Below, piece after piece: positions 17,290-26,870 of a stretch of DNA of 64,000 nt. Origin of the DNA: Streptomyces sp. NBC_00490. Lineage in GTDB: Bacteria; Actinomycetota; Actinomycetes; Streptomycetales; Streptomycetaceae. The notes under the pieces are model-generated. The model was given only the letters and a program-made list of their open reading frames with translations. It searched no databases and was not told the origin of the DNA. The DNA lies in assembly GCF_036013645.1 (NCBI RefSeq), contig NZ_CP107869.1, positions 6,200,001-6,264,000 on the forward strand, written 5' to 3'. The translations under genes were made by a program, and so were the position numbers. Each line of letters begins with the position of its first letter. Position 1 is the stretch's first letter.

Positions 17290-19791
17290 ATGAGCAGCCT
17301 CTTTGACGACAGCTTCCTGGCGGACCTCCAGGCCCCTAAGGGCCGCGAGGAAGAGCCCCCGCCACCGCCCGAGGACGAGCACGTACCGGAACCCGTTCCG
17401 GACGACCTGTTCGGCGGCAGGTTCGACGTGCCGCCGGACCGGGACGCGTACTACCGCGACGGTGCCCCGCGCCCCGTCCTGGACGCGGCCGCGCTCATCG
17501 AGGGTCTCAACGAGAACCAGCGCGCGGCCGTCGTCCACTCCGACACCCCGCTGCTCATCGTGGCCGGCGCCGGCTCCGGCAAGACGCGGGTGCTCACCCA
17601 CCGCATCGCCTACCTGCTGGCCGAGCGGAATGTCCACCCGGGCCAGATCCTCGCGATCACCTTCACCAACAAGGCCGCGGGCGAGATGAAGGAGCGCGTC
17701 GAGCAGCTCGTCGGCCCGCGCGCGAACGCGATGTGGGTGATGACGTTCCACAGCGCGTGCGTGCGGATCCTGCGGAGGGAATCCAAGAGGCTCGGCTTCA
17801 CGTCGTCGTTCTCGATCTACGACGCGGCCGACTCCAAGCGTCTGATGGCCCTGGTCTGCCGAGACCTCGACCTCGACCCCAAGCGCTTCCCGCCCAAGTC
17901 CTTCAGCGCCAAGATCAGCAACCTCAAGAACGAGCTGATCGACGAGGAGGACTTCGCCGCCCAGGCCACCGACGGCTTCGAGAAGACCCTCGCCCAGGCC
18001 TACACCATGTACCAGGCGCGGCTGCGGGAGGCCAACGCGCTCGACTTCGACGACCTGATCATGACCACGGTCAATCTGCTGCGCGCCTTCCCGGACGTCG
18101 CCGAGCACTACCACCGCCGCTTCCGGCATGTCCTCGTCGACGAGTACCAGGACACCAACCACGCCCAGTACACGCTGGTCCGCGAGCTCGTGGGGACGAG
18201 CGAGCACCCCGTCGACGTCCCCCCGGCCGAGTTCGACATCCCGCCCGCCGAACTGTGTGTCGTGGGCGACGCCGACCAGTCGATCTACGCCTTCCGCGGC
18301 GCGACGATCCGCAACATCCTCCAGTTCGAGGAGGACTACCCGAACGCGACGACGATCCTGCTGGAGCAGAACTACCGCTCCACACAGACGATCCTGTCCG
18401 CAGCCAACGCGGTCATCGAGCGCAACGAGTCCCGCCGCCCCAAGAACCTGTGGACCAACGCGGGCGCGGGCGCGCGCATCACCGGCTATGTCGCCGACAC
18501 CGAGCACGACGAGGCGCAGTTCGTCGCCGAGGAGATAGACCGACTGACGGACTCGGGCGACGCGAAGGCCGGCGATGTCGCCGTCTTCTACCGGACCAAC
18601 GCCCAGTCCCGTGTCTTCGAAGAGATCTTCATCCGCGTCGGCCTGCCCTACAAGGTCGTCGGCGGTGTCCGCTTCTACGAGCGCAAGGAGGTCCGGGACG
18701 TCCTGGCCTACCTGCGTGTCCTCGCCAACCCCGAGGACTCGGTGCCGCTGCGCCGCATCCTCAACGTCCCCAAGCGCGGCATCGGTGAGCGCGCCGAGGC
18801 GATGATCGACGCCCTGTCCCAGCGCGAGAAGATCAGCTTCCCCCAGGCGCTGAAGCGGGTCGACGAGGCCTACGGCATGGCCGCGCGGTCGACGAACGCC
18901 GTGAAGCGGTTCAACGTGCTGATGGAGGAGCTCCGTACGATCGTCGAGTCCGGCGCGGGCCCGGCGACCGTCCTGGAGGCGGTGCTCGAACGCACCGGCT
19001 ATCTGGCCGAGTTGCAGGCCTCCACCGACCCGCAGGACGAGACCCGGATCGAGAACCTCCAGGAACTCGCCGCCGTGGCCCTGGAGTTCGAGCAGGAGTC
19101 CGGGGAAGCCGCGGAAGGCGAGGCGGCGGCCCCGGTCGGTCTCGCCGCGTTCCTCGAGCGGGTCGCGCTCGTCGCCGACTCCGACCAGATCCCCGACGAG
19201 GACGAGGACGGCTCCGGCGTCATCACCCTGATGACCCTGCACACCGCCAAGGGACTGGAGTTCCCGGTCGTCTTCCTGACCGGCATGGAGGACGGCGTCT
19301 TCCCGCACATGCGCTCCCTCGGCCAGACCAAGGAGCTGGAGGAGGAGCGGCGCCTGGCGTACGTCGGCATCACGCGCGCGCGTGAACGGCTGTATCTGAC
19401 GCGGTCGGCGCTGCGCAGCGCGTGGGGCCAGCCGTCCTACAACCCGCCCTCGCGCTTCCTGTCGGAGATCCCGGAGCAGCACGTGGACTGGAAGCGGACG
19501 GGTGCCACCGCGCCGGTCTCCTCCGGCCCCGCGTCGGGAGTGGCCGCCTCCCTGTCCTCGTCCCGCTCCCGCTCCTCGGCGAGGGGCGCGTCAGGCTTCG
19601 CCACGAGCCGCGCCTCCGACAAGCCGGTCGTCTCGCTGGCCGTCGGGGACCGTGTCACGCACGACCAGTTCGGGCTCGGCACGGTGACATCCGTGAAGGG
19701 CACCGGCGCGAACACCGAGGCGACGATCGACTTCGGTGACACCAAGCCGAAGCGGCTGCTGCTGCGGTACGCGCCGGTGGAGAAGCTGTAA
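17290..19791 (+). CDS. pcrA: ATP-dependent DNA helicase PcrA/UvrD
   Basis: 833 residues, superfamily 1A 3'-5' helicase. Walker A AGAGSGKT is at residues 92-99, motif Ia in AITFTNKAAGEMKER, motif II in VDEYQDTNHAQY, motif III in VVGDADQSIYAFRGA, motif IV in LEQNYRSTQTI, motif V in TLHTAKGLEFPVVF and motif VI in AYVGITRARERL. The N-terminal ~65 residues are acidic and Pro-rich. The last ~50 (VGDRVTHDQFGLGTVTSVKG) form the Tudor-like domain that contacts RNA polymerase in other PcrA proteins. It acts in repair and removal of stalled complexes. Its promoter matches the LexA-independent damage consensus. Confidence 0.97.
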   Translation: MSSLFDDSFLADLQAPKGREEEPPPPPEDEHVPEPVPDDLFGGRFDVPPDRDAYYRDGAPRPVLDAAALIEGLNENQRAAVVHSDTPLLIVAGAGSGKTRVLTHRIAYLLAERNVHPGQILAITFTNKAAGEMKERVEQLVGPRANAMWVMTFHSACVRILRRESKRLGFTSSFSIYDAADSKRLMALVCRDLDLDPKRFPPKSFSAKISNLKNELIDEEDFAAQATDGFEKTLAQAYTMYQARLREANALDFDDLIMTTVNLLRAFPDVAEHYHRRFRHVLVDEYQDTNHAQYTLVRELVGTSEHPVDVPPAEFDIPPAELCVVGDADQSIYAFRGATIRNILQFEEDYPNATTILLEQNYRSTQTILSAANAVIERNESRRPKNLWTNAGAGARITGYVADTEHDEAQFVAEEIDRLTDSGDAKAGDVAVFYRTNAQSRVFEEIFIRVGLPYKVVGGVRFYERKEVRDVLAYLRVLANPEDSVPLRRILNVPKRGIGERAEAMIDALSQREKISFPQALKRVDEAYGMAARSTNAVKRFNVLMEELRTIVESGAGPATVLEAVLERTGYLAELQASTDPQDETRIENLQELAAVALEFEQESGEAAEGEAAAPVGLAAFLERVALVADSDQIPDEDEDGSGVITLMTLHTAKGLEFPVVFLTGMEDGVFPHMRSLGQTKELEEERRLAYVGITRARERLYLTRSALRSAWGQPSYNPPSRFLSEIPEQHVDWKRTGATAPVSSGPASGVAASLSSSRSRSSARGASGFATSRASDKPVVSLAVGDRVTHDQFGLGTVTSVKGTGANTEATIDFGDTKPKRLLLRYAPVEKL

Positions 19792-19817
19792 GGGCGGATC
19801 CAGTCGGTTCCATGAGT

Positions 19818-19848
19818 GAGCCCCCGCTGCTGTGAAGTGCGGGGGCTC
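19818..19848. terminator. Bidirectional terminator between pcrA and the M23 gene
   Basis: GAGCCCCCGC (19818-19827) pairs with GCGGGGGCTC (19839-19848), an 11-nt loop between. It serves both convergent genes. Confidence 0.85.
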
Positions 19849-19872
19849 TCAGGGAAGTTGTCGCCTTGCGTC

Positions 19873-21327
19873 CTACGTCGGGTCCAGCCCGTGGCTGCGC
19901 AGCCACGGAAGCGGGTCGATCGCCGAGCCGCCGGCCGGGCGGACCTCGAAGTGCAGGTGCGGTCCCGTGGAGTTGCCGGAGTTGCCGGAGTAGGCGATCG
20001 GGTCGCCGGCCTTGACGGTCGTACCGGAGGCGACGCGGTAGCTGGAGAGGTGGCAGTACCACGTCTCCGTGCCGTCCATCGCGGTCACGATCATCATGTT
20101 GCCGTAGGCGCTGTTCCACTGCGTCCGCACGGTGCCGTCGGTCGCGGCCATCACCGTCGTGCCGTAGGAGACCGGGAAGTCGATGCCGGTGTGCACGGAC
20201 ATCCAGTTGACGCCGGCCTGGCCGTAGTAGGCGCTGAGGCCGTGCCGGGCCACCGGGAGCGCGAACTTGGGGCGCAGCCGCTCCTTGCGGGCCGCCTCCT
20301 CCGCCGCCTTCTTCTTCTCGGCCACCTGCTGGGCCTTGAGGTCGATGCGCTCCTGCGTACGGCTGGCCCGGTCGGCGAAGTCGTCGGCACCCGCGGAGAG
20401 GCTCGCGAGCTGGGTGTCCAGCTTGTTGTTCGCGGCGGACGGCTTGACGGACTTGGTCGTCACGTCGGACGCGGTCGTCGAGGTGTTCTTGTCGTCGCTC
20501 AGTCCACCGACGGAGGCGGCGGCGATCCCGGTGACGCCCATGACGCATGCGGAGGGCACGGCGATCTTCATCAGCGCGGAGCGCTTCTGGGGCGGACGGC
20601 GCCGGGAACGGCCCGCGTTACGGGCGGCCATGCGGGAGCCCGGGGCCGGGGCGGCGTCCTCCTGATCGTCCAGGAGGGGGGCGGCGTCGTCCTCGGAGAG
20701 GACGGGCAGCTCGCCGGTGGCGCTCAACTCGGCGTCGTGCGCGGCCGGTTCCTCGTACGCGACCTGCTCGAACATCGCGGTCGACCGGTGGTCGACGGAC
20801 TCCTCGTGGGCCGGCGTGGTGCCGTCGGAGTTCCACTGCGTGGCGTCGTAGGTGCCGGTGTCGAAGGCCTGCGTGCCCCATTCCCAGTGCTGGGTCTGGT
20901 CGGCGGTGCCCCCGGACTGGTCGGGCTGGAGCCAGGCGTTCGCGTCCCACTGACCGCTGGCGTCGGGCGCGCCGGCCTGCGGGGGGATCATGGAGAGCTG
21001 CTGGTGCTCGCCGGTCCAGGCCGTCGCGTCGTACGCGCCGGTGTCGTAGGCGGCGTGGTGCTGGGCCGCGTACGCGTCGTAGTTCAGGGTCTGATGACTG
21101 TCCGTGGCCCACTGACCGGCGTCGTACGACCCGGTGTTCTCACCGGGGAGACTGCCGAACAGGGGGTCGGTGTCGAAGTGTGCGGTGGTGTGGGCGCCCG
21201 TGTCGTGACCGTACGTGGCGTGGTCACCGTACTGGGCTTCCTGCGTGCCGTACGACGCGTAGTGCGCCGAGGCGTCGGAAGCGGGGGCCGGGGTGGTCAT
21301 GGTCCCCGACGGGTACGGATCGTTCAC
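19873..21327 (-). CDS. M23 family (LytM-like) metallopeptidase
   Basis: 484 residues from the GTG at 21327 (VNDPYPSGTMTTP). The first ~230 residues are a low-complexity region of imperfect Tyr/Asp/Trp/Gln units (DTGAYDATAW, DTGTYDATQW, YDAGQWATDS, QWDANAW). A basic stretch precedes one membrane segment (KIAVPSACVMGVTGIAAASVGG), then a coiled coil (SLSAGADDFADRASRTQERIDLKAQQVAEK), then the M23 domain. Zinc ligands are in HTGIDF (HxxxD) and HLHFE (HxH), so it looks active. The enzyme should be tail-out in the membrane, cutting peptidoglycan cross-bridges. Confidence 0.93.
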   Translation of the reverse strand: MNDPYPSGTMTTPAPASDASAHYASYGTQEAQYGDHATYGHDTGAHTTAHFDTDPLFGSLPGENTGSYDAGQWATDSHQTLNYDAYAAQHHAAYDTGAYDATAWTGEHQQLSMIPPQAGAPDASGQWDANAWLQPDQSGGTADQTQHWEWGTQAFDTGTYDATQWNSDGTTPAHEESVDHRSTAMFEQVAYEEPAAHDAELSATGELPVLSEDDAAPLLDDQEDAAPAPGSRMAARNAGRSRRRPPQKRSALMKIAVPSACVMGVTGIAAASVGGLSDDKNTSTTASDVTTKSVKPSAANNKLDTQLASLSAGADDFADRASRTQERIDLKAQQVAEKKKAAEEAARKERLRPKFALPVARHGLSAYYGQAGVNWMSVHTGIDFPVSYGTTVMAATDGTVRTQWNSAYGNMMIVTAMDGTETWYCHLSSYRVASGTTVKAGDPIAYSGNSGNSTGPHLHFEVRPAGGSAIDPLPWLRSHGLDPT

Positions 21328-21525
21328 CAACTTCTCTTTCGCCTCGACAACAGGGGCTGCCAGAGCAGTGCGGTGACTGTACCCGCCGGTATGCGGGCGC
21401 GACAATCTTCAACTGGTTTCGCGCCTTCAGGAAACGGGCATTCGGCGGTGTTTCGGGGGACTGCGGGCGCGAGTTTGGCCTTGTGTTCGAAGATTGTTCG
21501 ATGTCGGACGGCTGTCCTGCGGCTG

Positions 21526-22392
21526 TCACGCCACTGTCAGACCGCCGGCCTCGGCTGCGGACGCGGTTTCTGCCGGTCGGGTGTCGAGGGCCTGCCGTAT
21601 CCCGGTCGCGACGGCCGGGTGCACCGGAAGGGCGAGATGCCCGACCCCGCTCACCTGGACGTTCTGCGCCAACAGGTCGGGATGGTCGATGCAGGCGGTC
21701 TCCAGCGGGTCCATCAGATGGTCGAGGTCGCTCCAGAAGCTCACGAAGTGCGTACGGCAGCCGGGCGCCGGCTGGGTCAGCTCCTCGAGGACGTCCGAGC
21801 CGGGGCGCATCTGCCGCACGATCGGGTGCGCGTCCGCCAGCGGCACCACCCGGGTACCGGAATGCGGGGTACCGAGGGTGACCAGGGTGCGTACCCGCAG
21901 GTCACCGCCGAGACACTGTACGTAGTACCGCGCTATCAGCCCGCCCAGGCTGTGCCCCACGACATCGACCTGCCCGCTGCCCGTGCGCTCGCAGATCTCC
22001 GCTATGTGCCGGCCGAGCAGCTCGGCCGCGGTGCGGATGTCGCATGTCAACGGTGAGTAGTTGAGCGACTCGACCTGGCGGTGGCCGTGCTGGAGGAGGC
22101 TGCGGCGCAGCAGCACGAAGACCGAGCGGTTGTCGATGAACCCGTGCAGCAGGACGACCGGCGGTTTGGCCTCCGTCGGCAGCTGGGCGGGGCCGTCCGG
22201 GGAAGGGAGCGGGACGGCCGGCGCCCGGCGCTCCTGCAGGACACCGGAGGGGTAGAGCAGGAGGTGTCCGGCGAGGATCGCGATCTCCAGGGCGGTCGCC
22301 TTCAGGAGAGCCGCGGACAGGCCCGCGATTCTGCTCGGGAGCAGCCGCTGGCAGAGCGGAAGAAAGGGCGCCACTGCCTTGGTGACCTTCAT
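21526..22392 (-). CDS. Lipase-like alpha/beta hydrolase
   Basis: 288 residues. The ATG at 22392 has a strong AGGAGGT. A hydrophobic N-terminus (AALLKATALEIAILAGHLLLYPSG) may anchor it in the membrane. The hydrolase core shows PPVVLLHGFIDNRSVF (oxyanion loop), the nucleophile elbow GHSLGG, GTPHSGT and a final His in GVGHLALP. This is the pattern of lipase class 2/EstA-like triacylglycerol lipases. Substrate unknown. Confidence 0.87.
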   Translation of the reverse strand: MKVTKAVAPFLPLCQRLLPSRIAGLSAALLKATALEIAILAGHLLLYPSGVLQERRAPAVPLPSPDGPAQLPTEAKPPVVLLHGFIDNRSVFVLLRRSLLQHGHRQVESLNYSPLTCDIRTAAELLGRHIAEICERTGSGQVDVVGHSLGGLIARYYVQCLGGDLRVRTLVTLGTPHSGTRVVPLADAHPIVRQMRPGSDVLEELTQPAPGCRTHFVSFWSDLDHLMDPLETACIDHPDLLAQNVQVSGVGHLALPVHPAVATGIRQALDTRPAETASAAEAGGLTVA

Positions 22393-22973
22393 GGCCGACC
22401 TCCTGTCGGCACACGTGAAGACGGCTCTGTCCCCCGTGTGCCCTCGTGGGAGGCCGCGGCGGAGGCGACCGAGGAGGCATGAAAAGCGCGCATGGGGTGA
22501 GCTCGGCGAGCGGCGCGCGTGGAGCGTGCTGCGCCGATGACCTGGCGAGGCTCCCTGCCGGTGTGGCGACGAGGCTCCCCGCTGTCGTGCCTTACCTGCC
22601 CTGCGTGCCCTTCGTGCCACCGTCGGTACACCGCACCGCCCCGGCGCGCGGCTCGCGGCGCGGTGGCACGGCGACCTCGTTGCGGCTCCCGTTGCGCTTG
22701 CTCCCGCTGCGGTACGGGGGCCGCGTACCGCTGCGGCCCGTGTGCCGCAAAGACTCGGAACGGTGCGCGGCGAACGTGTCCCACCGTGTGATTTCCCCCT
22801 CGGTCCACACCGCGAAACTGCCGGTTACGGGATGGTGGGGATAACGTTCGTTCACTTCCTCGCACAAGGTGGTGTGAGGACGTCCGTGTCGTACCGGCGC
22901 CGTCGCGGTGGCATACATGGCATGTTCGGTACTTGTCGGTACGGATGGATGCAGTCGCTTCATGGAGGCAGTG
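22393..22973. other. Long spacer before icmB; one weak minus-strand frame
   Basis: About 580 bp with no convincing gene. A minus-strand frame ending at 22592 contains the protein-like stretch VNERYPHHPVTGSF, then AVWTEGEITRWDTF, starting at a GTG near 22854, but its third-position GC is clearly lower than in neighbouring genes and its 3' part is Arg-rich. It may be a small protein or chance. Confidence 0.35.
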
Positions 22974-23390
22974 ATGGGTGTGGCAGCCGGTCCGATCCGC
23001 GTCGTGGTGGCCAAGCCGGGGCTCGACGGACACGATCGCGGGGCCAAGGTGATCGCGCGGGCGCTGCGCGACGCCGGTATGGAGGTCATCTACACCGGGC
23101 TCCACCAGACGCCCGAGCAGATCGTCGACACCGCGATCCAGGAGGACGCCGACGCGATCGGCCTCTCCATTCTCTCCGGCGCCCACAACACGCTGTTCGC
23201 CGCCGTCATCGACCTGCTCAAGGAGCGGGACGCGGCGGACATCCTCGTCTTCGGCGGCGGGATCATTCCCGAGGCGGACATCGCCCCGCTGAAGGAGAAG
23301 GGGGTCGCCGAGATCTTCACCCCGGGGGCGACCACCCAGGCGATCGTGGACTGGGTCCGGGCCAACGTGCAGCAGCCGGCAGGGGCTTAG
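22974..23390 (+). CDS. icmB: B12-binding small subunit of an acyl-CoA mutase (IcmB-like)
   Basis: 138 residues, a stand-alone cobalamin-binding domain. The motif DGHDRGAKV supplies the DxHxxG His that ligates cobalt; LSILSGAHN and [10 protein letters not shown] complete the Rossmann-like B12 fold. Size and sequence match the small subunit of isobutyryl-CoA mutase, which interconverts isobutyryl- and n-butyryl-CoA with a large IcmA subunit. No large subunit is in this window, so it must be encoded elsewhere, as in other Streptomyces. The ATG at 22974 has GGAGG 6 nt upstream. Confidence 0.88.
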   Translation: MGVAAGPIRVVVAKPGLDGHDRGAKVIARALRDAGMEVIYTGLHQTPEQIVDTAIQEDADAIGLSILSGAHNTLFAAVIDLLKERDAADILVFGGGIIPEADIAPLKEKGVAEIFTPGATTQAIVDWVRANVQQPAGA

Positions 23391-23437
23391 GCCGCTCCGG
23401 GACGGCGGGCCGGCGTGACCGACGCCGGCCGGCTCCG

Positions 23438-25060
23438 TCAGGCCGCCCCCAACTCCCGCGCCATCGCCGCCCGCAGCCGCAACGTCGTCACCAGCCGCTG
23501 GAACGCCTCCGCCCAGTACCCGCCGGCCCCGGGGCTCGCGTCCTCCGACTCGTCCGGCACCGCCAGCAGCCCGTCGAGCCGCCCCGCCTCGGACGGATCG
23601 AGACACCGCTCCGCCAGCCCCATCACTCCACTGAAACTCCATGGGTAACTCCCCGCGTCCCGCGCGATGTTGAGCGCGTCCACCACAGCCCGACCGAGCG
23701 GCTCCGCCCACGGCACCGCACACCCCCCGAGCAGCTGAAACGCCTCCGACAGCCCGTGCGCCGCGATGAACCCGGCCACCCAGTCGGCCCGCTCGGCGGA
23801 GCCCAGCGTGCCGAGCAGCTTGGCGCGCTCGGCCAGGGACACCGCCCCGGGACCCCCGGCCTCGGGCGCCCCGGGCGCTCCCAGCAGCGCACGCGCCCAG
23901 GCCGCGTCCCGCTGCCGTACGGCCGCGCGACACCACGCCGCGTGCAACTCGGACCGCCAGTCGTCCGTCACCGGCAGCGCCACGATCTCCTGCGGCGAAC
24001 GCCCACCGAGCCGTGCCGCCCACGTCCCCAGCGGCGCCGCTTCCACCAACTGGCCGAACCACCACGACCGTTCACCCCGTCCCGCCGGAGCCTTGAGCAC
24101 TACACCGTCCCGCTCCATGCTCGCGTCGCACTCGAACGGCGCCTCCACGGTGATCGTCGGCCTCTCCTGGGTACGGTCCAGGGCCACGCACGCCGTCGCC
24201 CTGACCGCCATCCGCGCGGCGAGCGCCGAGCCCGGCAGCGCGGAGAGCAACTCGGCGGCGGTCGCCCGGACGTTACGGCTCCGGTCGGCAAGCGCCTGCT
24301 CCAGGAACGGCTCGTCGTCGGCACCGAGACCCGTCCGCAGCGAGTCCAGGAACATCAGACGGTCCTCGGCCCGCTCCGTCGCCCACGTCGTCGCCAGCAG
24401 CTCGCGCGCGGCGGCGGGCTCGCGGGCCCGTATCGCGGCGAGCAGCGCGACCCGCTCCGCGAACAGGCCCTCCTGCCACAGCTGCCGGACCTGGTCCGTG
24501 TCCCGCGGGTGCGGCAGCGCCGGGTCCCCGCCCGGTGCCGCGCGCAGGGCGAACCGCCAGTCCGGGTTCAGCCGGGCCAGCCACACGGCACGCGGCCCCG
24601 CGAACGCCAGCGCCGCCGGTCGCAGGTCCGTACGTCCCCGGGCCGCGTCCAGCAGCGCCGGCAGCACCTCGGGGGGTGCCGCGAAGCCGCGGGCGTTCGC
24701 CGTCGCCAGCCACTGCGGCAGCAGTTCCATCAGGTCCGGCGCCGTGCCGCGACGGCCACCGCCGCCCGTGCCCGGACGGTCGGCCAGCAGCATCGAGAGC
24801 CTGCGGGCCGCGGCGGCGGGCAGGGCGGGGCGGGCATCGTCGGGTGCCGGTTCCGGCCGCGCCGCCGCCGGGGCGGGCCGCAGCCCGGCCCGCCGCCGTA
24901 CGGTCTGCGTCGCCGCCGCGTCCAGCAGGGCGACCGGTGCCGCCTTGCCGGGCGCCGCGCCCGGCGGGGTGCGTCGGTCCGTCCCGAGCAGGGCGGTGGT
25001 GACGAGTTCCTCCCAGACGTCCTGCGCGGGTGAATCCACAGGTGTGGACGTGCTGTTCAT
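23438..25060 (-). CDS. DUF5691 family protein
   Basis: 540 residues from ATG 25060 (AAAGGACC upstream). The N-terminus reads VWEELVTTALLGTDRRTPP, followed by repeated helical units, for example ALPAAAARRLSMLLADRPG, ELLATTWATERAEDRLMFLDSL and LEQALADRSRNVRATAAELLSALPGSALAARM. The last is a HEAT-like repeat. It likely forms an alpha-solenoid scaffold. It lies downstream of, and in the same direction as, the SWIM zinc-finger gene and is part of the SWIM/MoxR/VWA cluster. No biochemical function is known to me. Confidence 0.85.
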   Translation of the reverse strand: MNSTSTPVDSPAQDVWEELVTTALLGTDRRTPPGAAPGKAAPVALLDAAATQTVRRRAGLRPAPAAARPEPAPDDARPALPAAAARRLSMLLADRPGTGGGGRRGTAPDLMELLPQWLATANARGFAAPPEVLPALLDAARGRTDLRPAALAFAGPRAVWLARLNPDWRFALRAAPGGDPALPHPRDTDQVRQLWQEGLFAERVALLAAIRAREPAAARELLATTWATERAEDRLMFLDSLRTGLGADDEPFLEQALADRSRNVRATAAELLSALPGSALAARMAVRATACVALDRTQERPTITVEAPFECDASMERDGVVLKAPAGRGERSWWFGQLVEAAPLGTWAARLGGRSPQEIVALPVTDDWRSELHAAWCRAAVRQRDAAWARALLGAPGAPEAGGPGAVSLAERAKLLGTLGSAERADWVAGFIAAHGLSEAFQLLGGCAVPWAEPLGRAVVDALNIARDAGSYPWSFSGVMGLAERCLDPSEAGRLDGLLAVPDESEDASPGAGGYWAEAFQRLVTTLRLRAAMARELGAA

Positions 25061-25441
25061 GCGGGTCCTTTCCGTGGGACGCCGTGGCGTGTGGGGGAGG
25101 TGGGGCGGTGGGTGCGCGTGGTGGTGCGGGAGTGGGATCGGGAGGGGACGCGGGTCCCGGTGACGGTGCCGGTGTGGGCCGTGCGATGGCAGCGGGTGAC
25201 GTGGGTGTTGTCGTCCGAGTCCGTTTGTGCCGCGCGGCCGGTGCGCGTGGCGTGGACGTTGGTGTCCGTATGTCCTCCGAGGTCGGTGCGGATGGAATCG
25301 GCGTCGGCGTGCGCGGGTGTCGCAGTGCCGGTGCCGTTGGTGCTGTGGTGCCGGTGCTCGCGTATATCTGTGGCCTCGCGTCGGCACGGACGCGAGGGAC
25401 GTAGGCGGCTGTGCGGCAGGACGGCCCGTGCTTCGGCCGGC
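25061..25441. other. Low-complexity spacer between SWIM and DUF5691 genes
   Basis: About 380 bp of G/T-rich, short-period sequence (many GGTG, GGTGCCGGTG and GTCGG words on the plus strand). All frames give Pro/Thr/His or Gly/Val-rich repeats with no start signal. I see no gene. It may be a degenerate minisatellite or a transcribed spacer within the operon. Confidence 0.5.
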
Positions 25442-26791
25442 TCAGTACAGCGCCACTCCTTCGCCCGCCCCCTCGGGCCAGGCCGTCAGCGGGGTGAAGC
25501 CGCGGTGGCCGCACTCGCCGAAGACCTTCACCGGGGCGCCGCCCGAGAGGGCGACCAGGCGCCACAGGCCCGGGCGGGAGTGGGCGGTAGGGGTGAGCGG
25601 CAGGGCCGTGTCCCCGTCGGCGTCCGCCAGTTGCCACGTGTCGCCGTCCGGGGTCGGGACGACCCGGTCCAGCGTCACCGGGACCGAGTCCAGCCACGGG
25701 TCCTCGCGCAGCGCCTCGCCGTAACGGGCCGCCGCCTGGGCCGTGGTCGTCCCCGGCGGGCGTATCTCCGCCGGCGCCGGTGGCGCGAACTGTTCGCCCA
25801 GAGCCGCCCGCACCTGCCCGGCACCCGGGTACGCGGACACCTCCGCCTCCAGGACCAGGCCCACCGGCAGGGCCAGTTCGGGGGCGCGGCCGGCGGCGCC
25901 GAAGGAGAGGAGCAGGGCCATGCGCCCGGACTCCGCGCCGTGCAGCCAGATCCGGCGCGTCGTCAGCCGGGCGTCCGCCGTGTCGTACTGGGCGAGCACC
26001 AGCCAGCGGTCCCGCACCGCGGGTCCGTCCGCCGAGGCGGGCAGCCCGATACGGGAACGGACCGTCGCCGCCAGATCCTCGGGCAGCCGCTCGCGCCGCA
26101 GCCAGCCCTGGTCCAGGAGGTGGAGGAGCGCGCACTCCTCCAGCAGCCGCACCGGCCAGCCCGGACCGGACGACGGAATCGCCCCCAACTCCCGTACCCG
26201 GGCCGCGAGTCCGGGTGCCTGGGCGTCGACCATGCGGGCCGCGGTCTCCTCCCACATGCCGTACCCCGCCTGCTCCGCGCCGGCGAGCCCGCCGCGCAGC
26301 AGATCCGCGAGACGCTGCTCCAGCTCCGTCGCCCCCGCGGTGACCAGCGTGGCCCGGCGCTCCGCCCTGCGCCTGGCCGCCTCCGGATCACCCCCGCCGT
26401 CGGCGGACGCCGTCGCGTCCTTCTTCTCCTCCGCCCGCTTCCTTCTCCCCTCCAGCCACTGCTCCGCCCAGTCCGGCGCCGGACCTCGCGGCACCGCGCC
26501 GTCCTCGCCCGCCCAGAGCAGCAGCAGCCCGAGGGCGTGTTTGCACGGGAACTTGCGGCTCGGACAACTGCACTTGTACGCGGGCCCGGACACGTCCGCG
26601 ATGTCGACGACCGTCTGATACGGCTTGCTGCCACTGCCCTTGCACTGCCCCCACACCGTCCCCTCGTCGGAACTCCCCGCCTCGGACCACGGCCCCGCCG
26701 CCCCGAGTTTGCTTCCCGCTTTGCGTGATGCGGCGTCAGGCGCCAGTGCCAGCACCTGGTCCGCGCTCCAGCGCACCCCCTGCTGAGTCAT
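25442..26791 (-). CDS. SWIM zinc-finger family protein
   Basis: 449 residues. The SWIM finger CxCx6CxH is seen as Cys74, Cys76, Cys83 and His85 (KCSCPSRKFPCKH), a zinc site that binds DNA or protein. A charged linker (EGRRKRAEEKKD) and a long helical C-terminal region follow. The ATG at 26791 is supported by the promoter: its -10 box TACCTT ends 7 nt upstream, making the mRNA leaderless and explaining the absence of a ribosome site. It is divergent from the MoxR operon, with which it shares inverted damage-type promoters. Confidence 0.9.
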   Translation of the reverse strand: MTQQGVRWSADQVLALAPDAASRKAGSKLGAAGPWSEAGSSDEGTVWGQCKGSGSKPYQTVVDIADVSGPAYKCSCPSRKFPCKHALGLLLLWAGEDGAVPRGPAPDWAEQWLEGRRKRAEEKKDATASADGGGDPEAARRRAERRATLVTAGATELEQRLADLLRGGLAGAEQAGYGMWEETAARMVDAQAPGLAARVRELGAIPSSGPGWPVRLLEECALLHLLDQGWLRRERLPEDLAATVRSRIGLPASADGPAVRDRWLVLAQYDTADARLTTRRIWLHGAESGRMALLLSFGAAGRAPELALPVGLVLEAEVSAYPGAGQVRAALGEQFAPPAPAEIRPPGTTTAQAAARYGEALREDPWLDSVPVTLDRVVPTPDGDTWQLADADGDTALPLTPTAHSRPGLWRLVALSGGAPVKVFGECGHRGFTPLTAWPEGAGEGVALY

Positions 26792-26798
26792 GTCATCG

Positions 26799-26821
26799 AA
26801 GGTAGATCCCCCCACTGACAA
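26799..26821 (-). promoter_or_regulatory. RecA-NDp/PafBC-type promoter of the SWIM-DUF5691 unit
   Basis: On the minus strand, TTGTCAGTG (26821-26813), 8 bp, TACCTT (26804-26799): an exact match to TTGTCRGTG-N8-TANNNT. The predicted start of transcription is the A of ATG 26791. Confidence 0.82.
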
Positions 26822-26870
26822 TCGGTCCGGCGAGCGCCCTCGCCAGCAGGTTTCCGCAGGTCAGATCGCG

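Noticed and set aside
22446..22844. 132-codon plus-strand frame before icmB
   Set aside because: No ribosome site, Arg/Pro/Leu low-quality composition and no domain.
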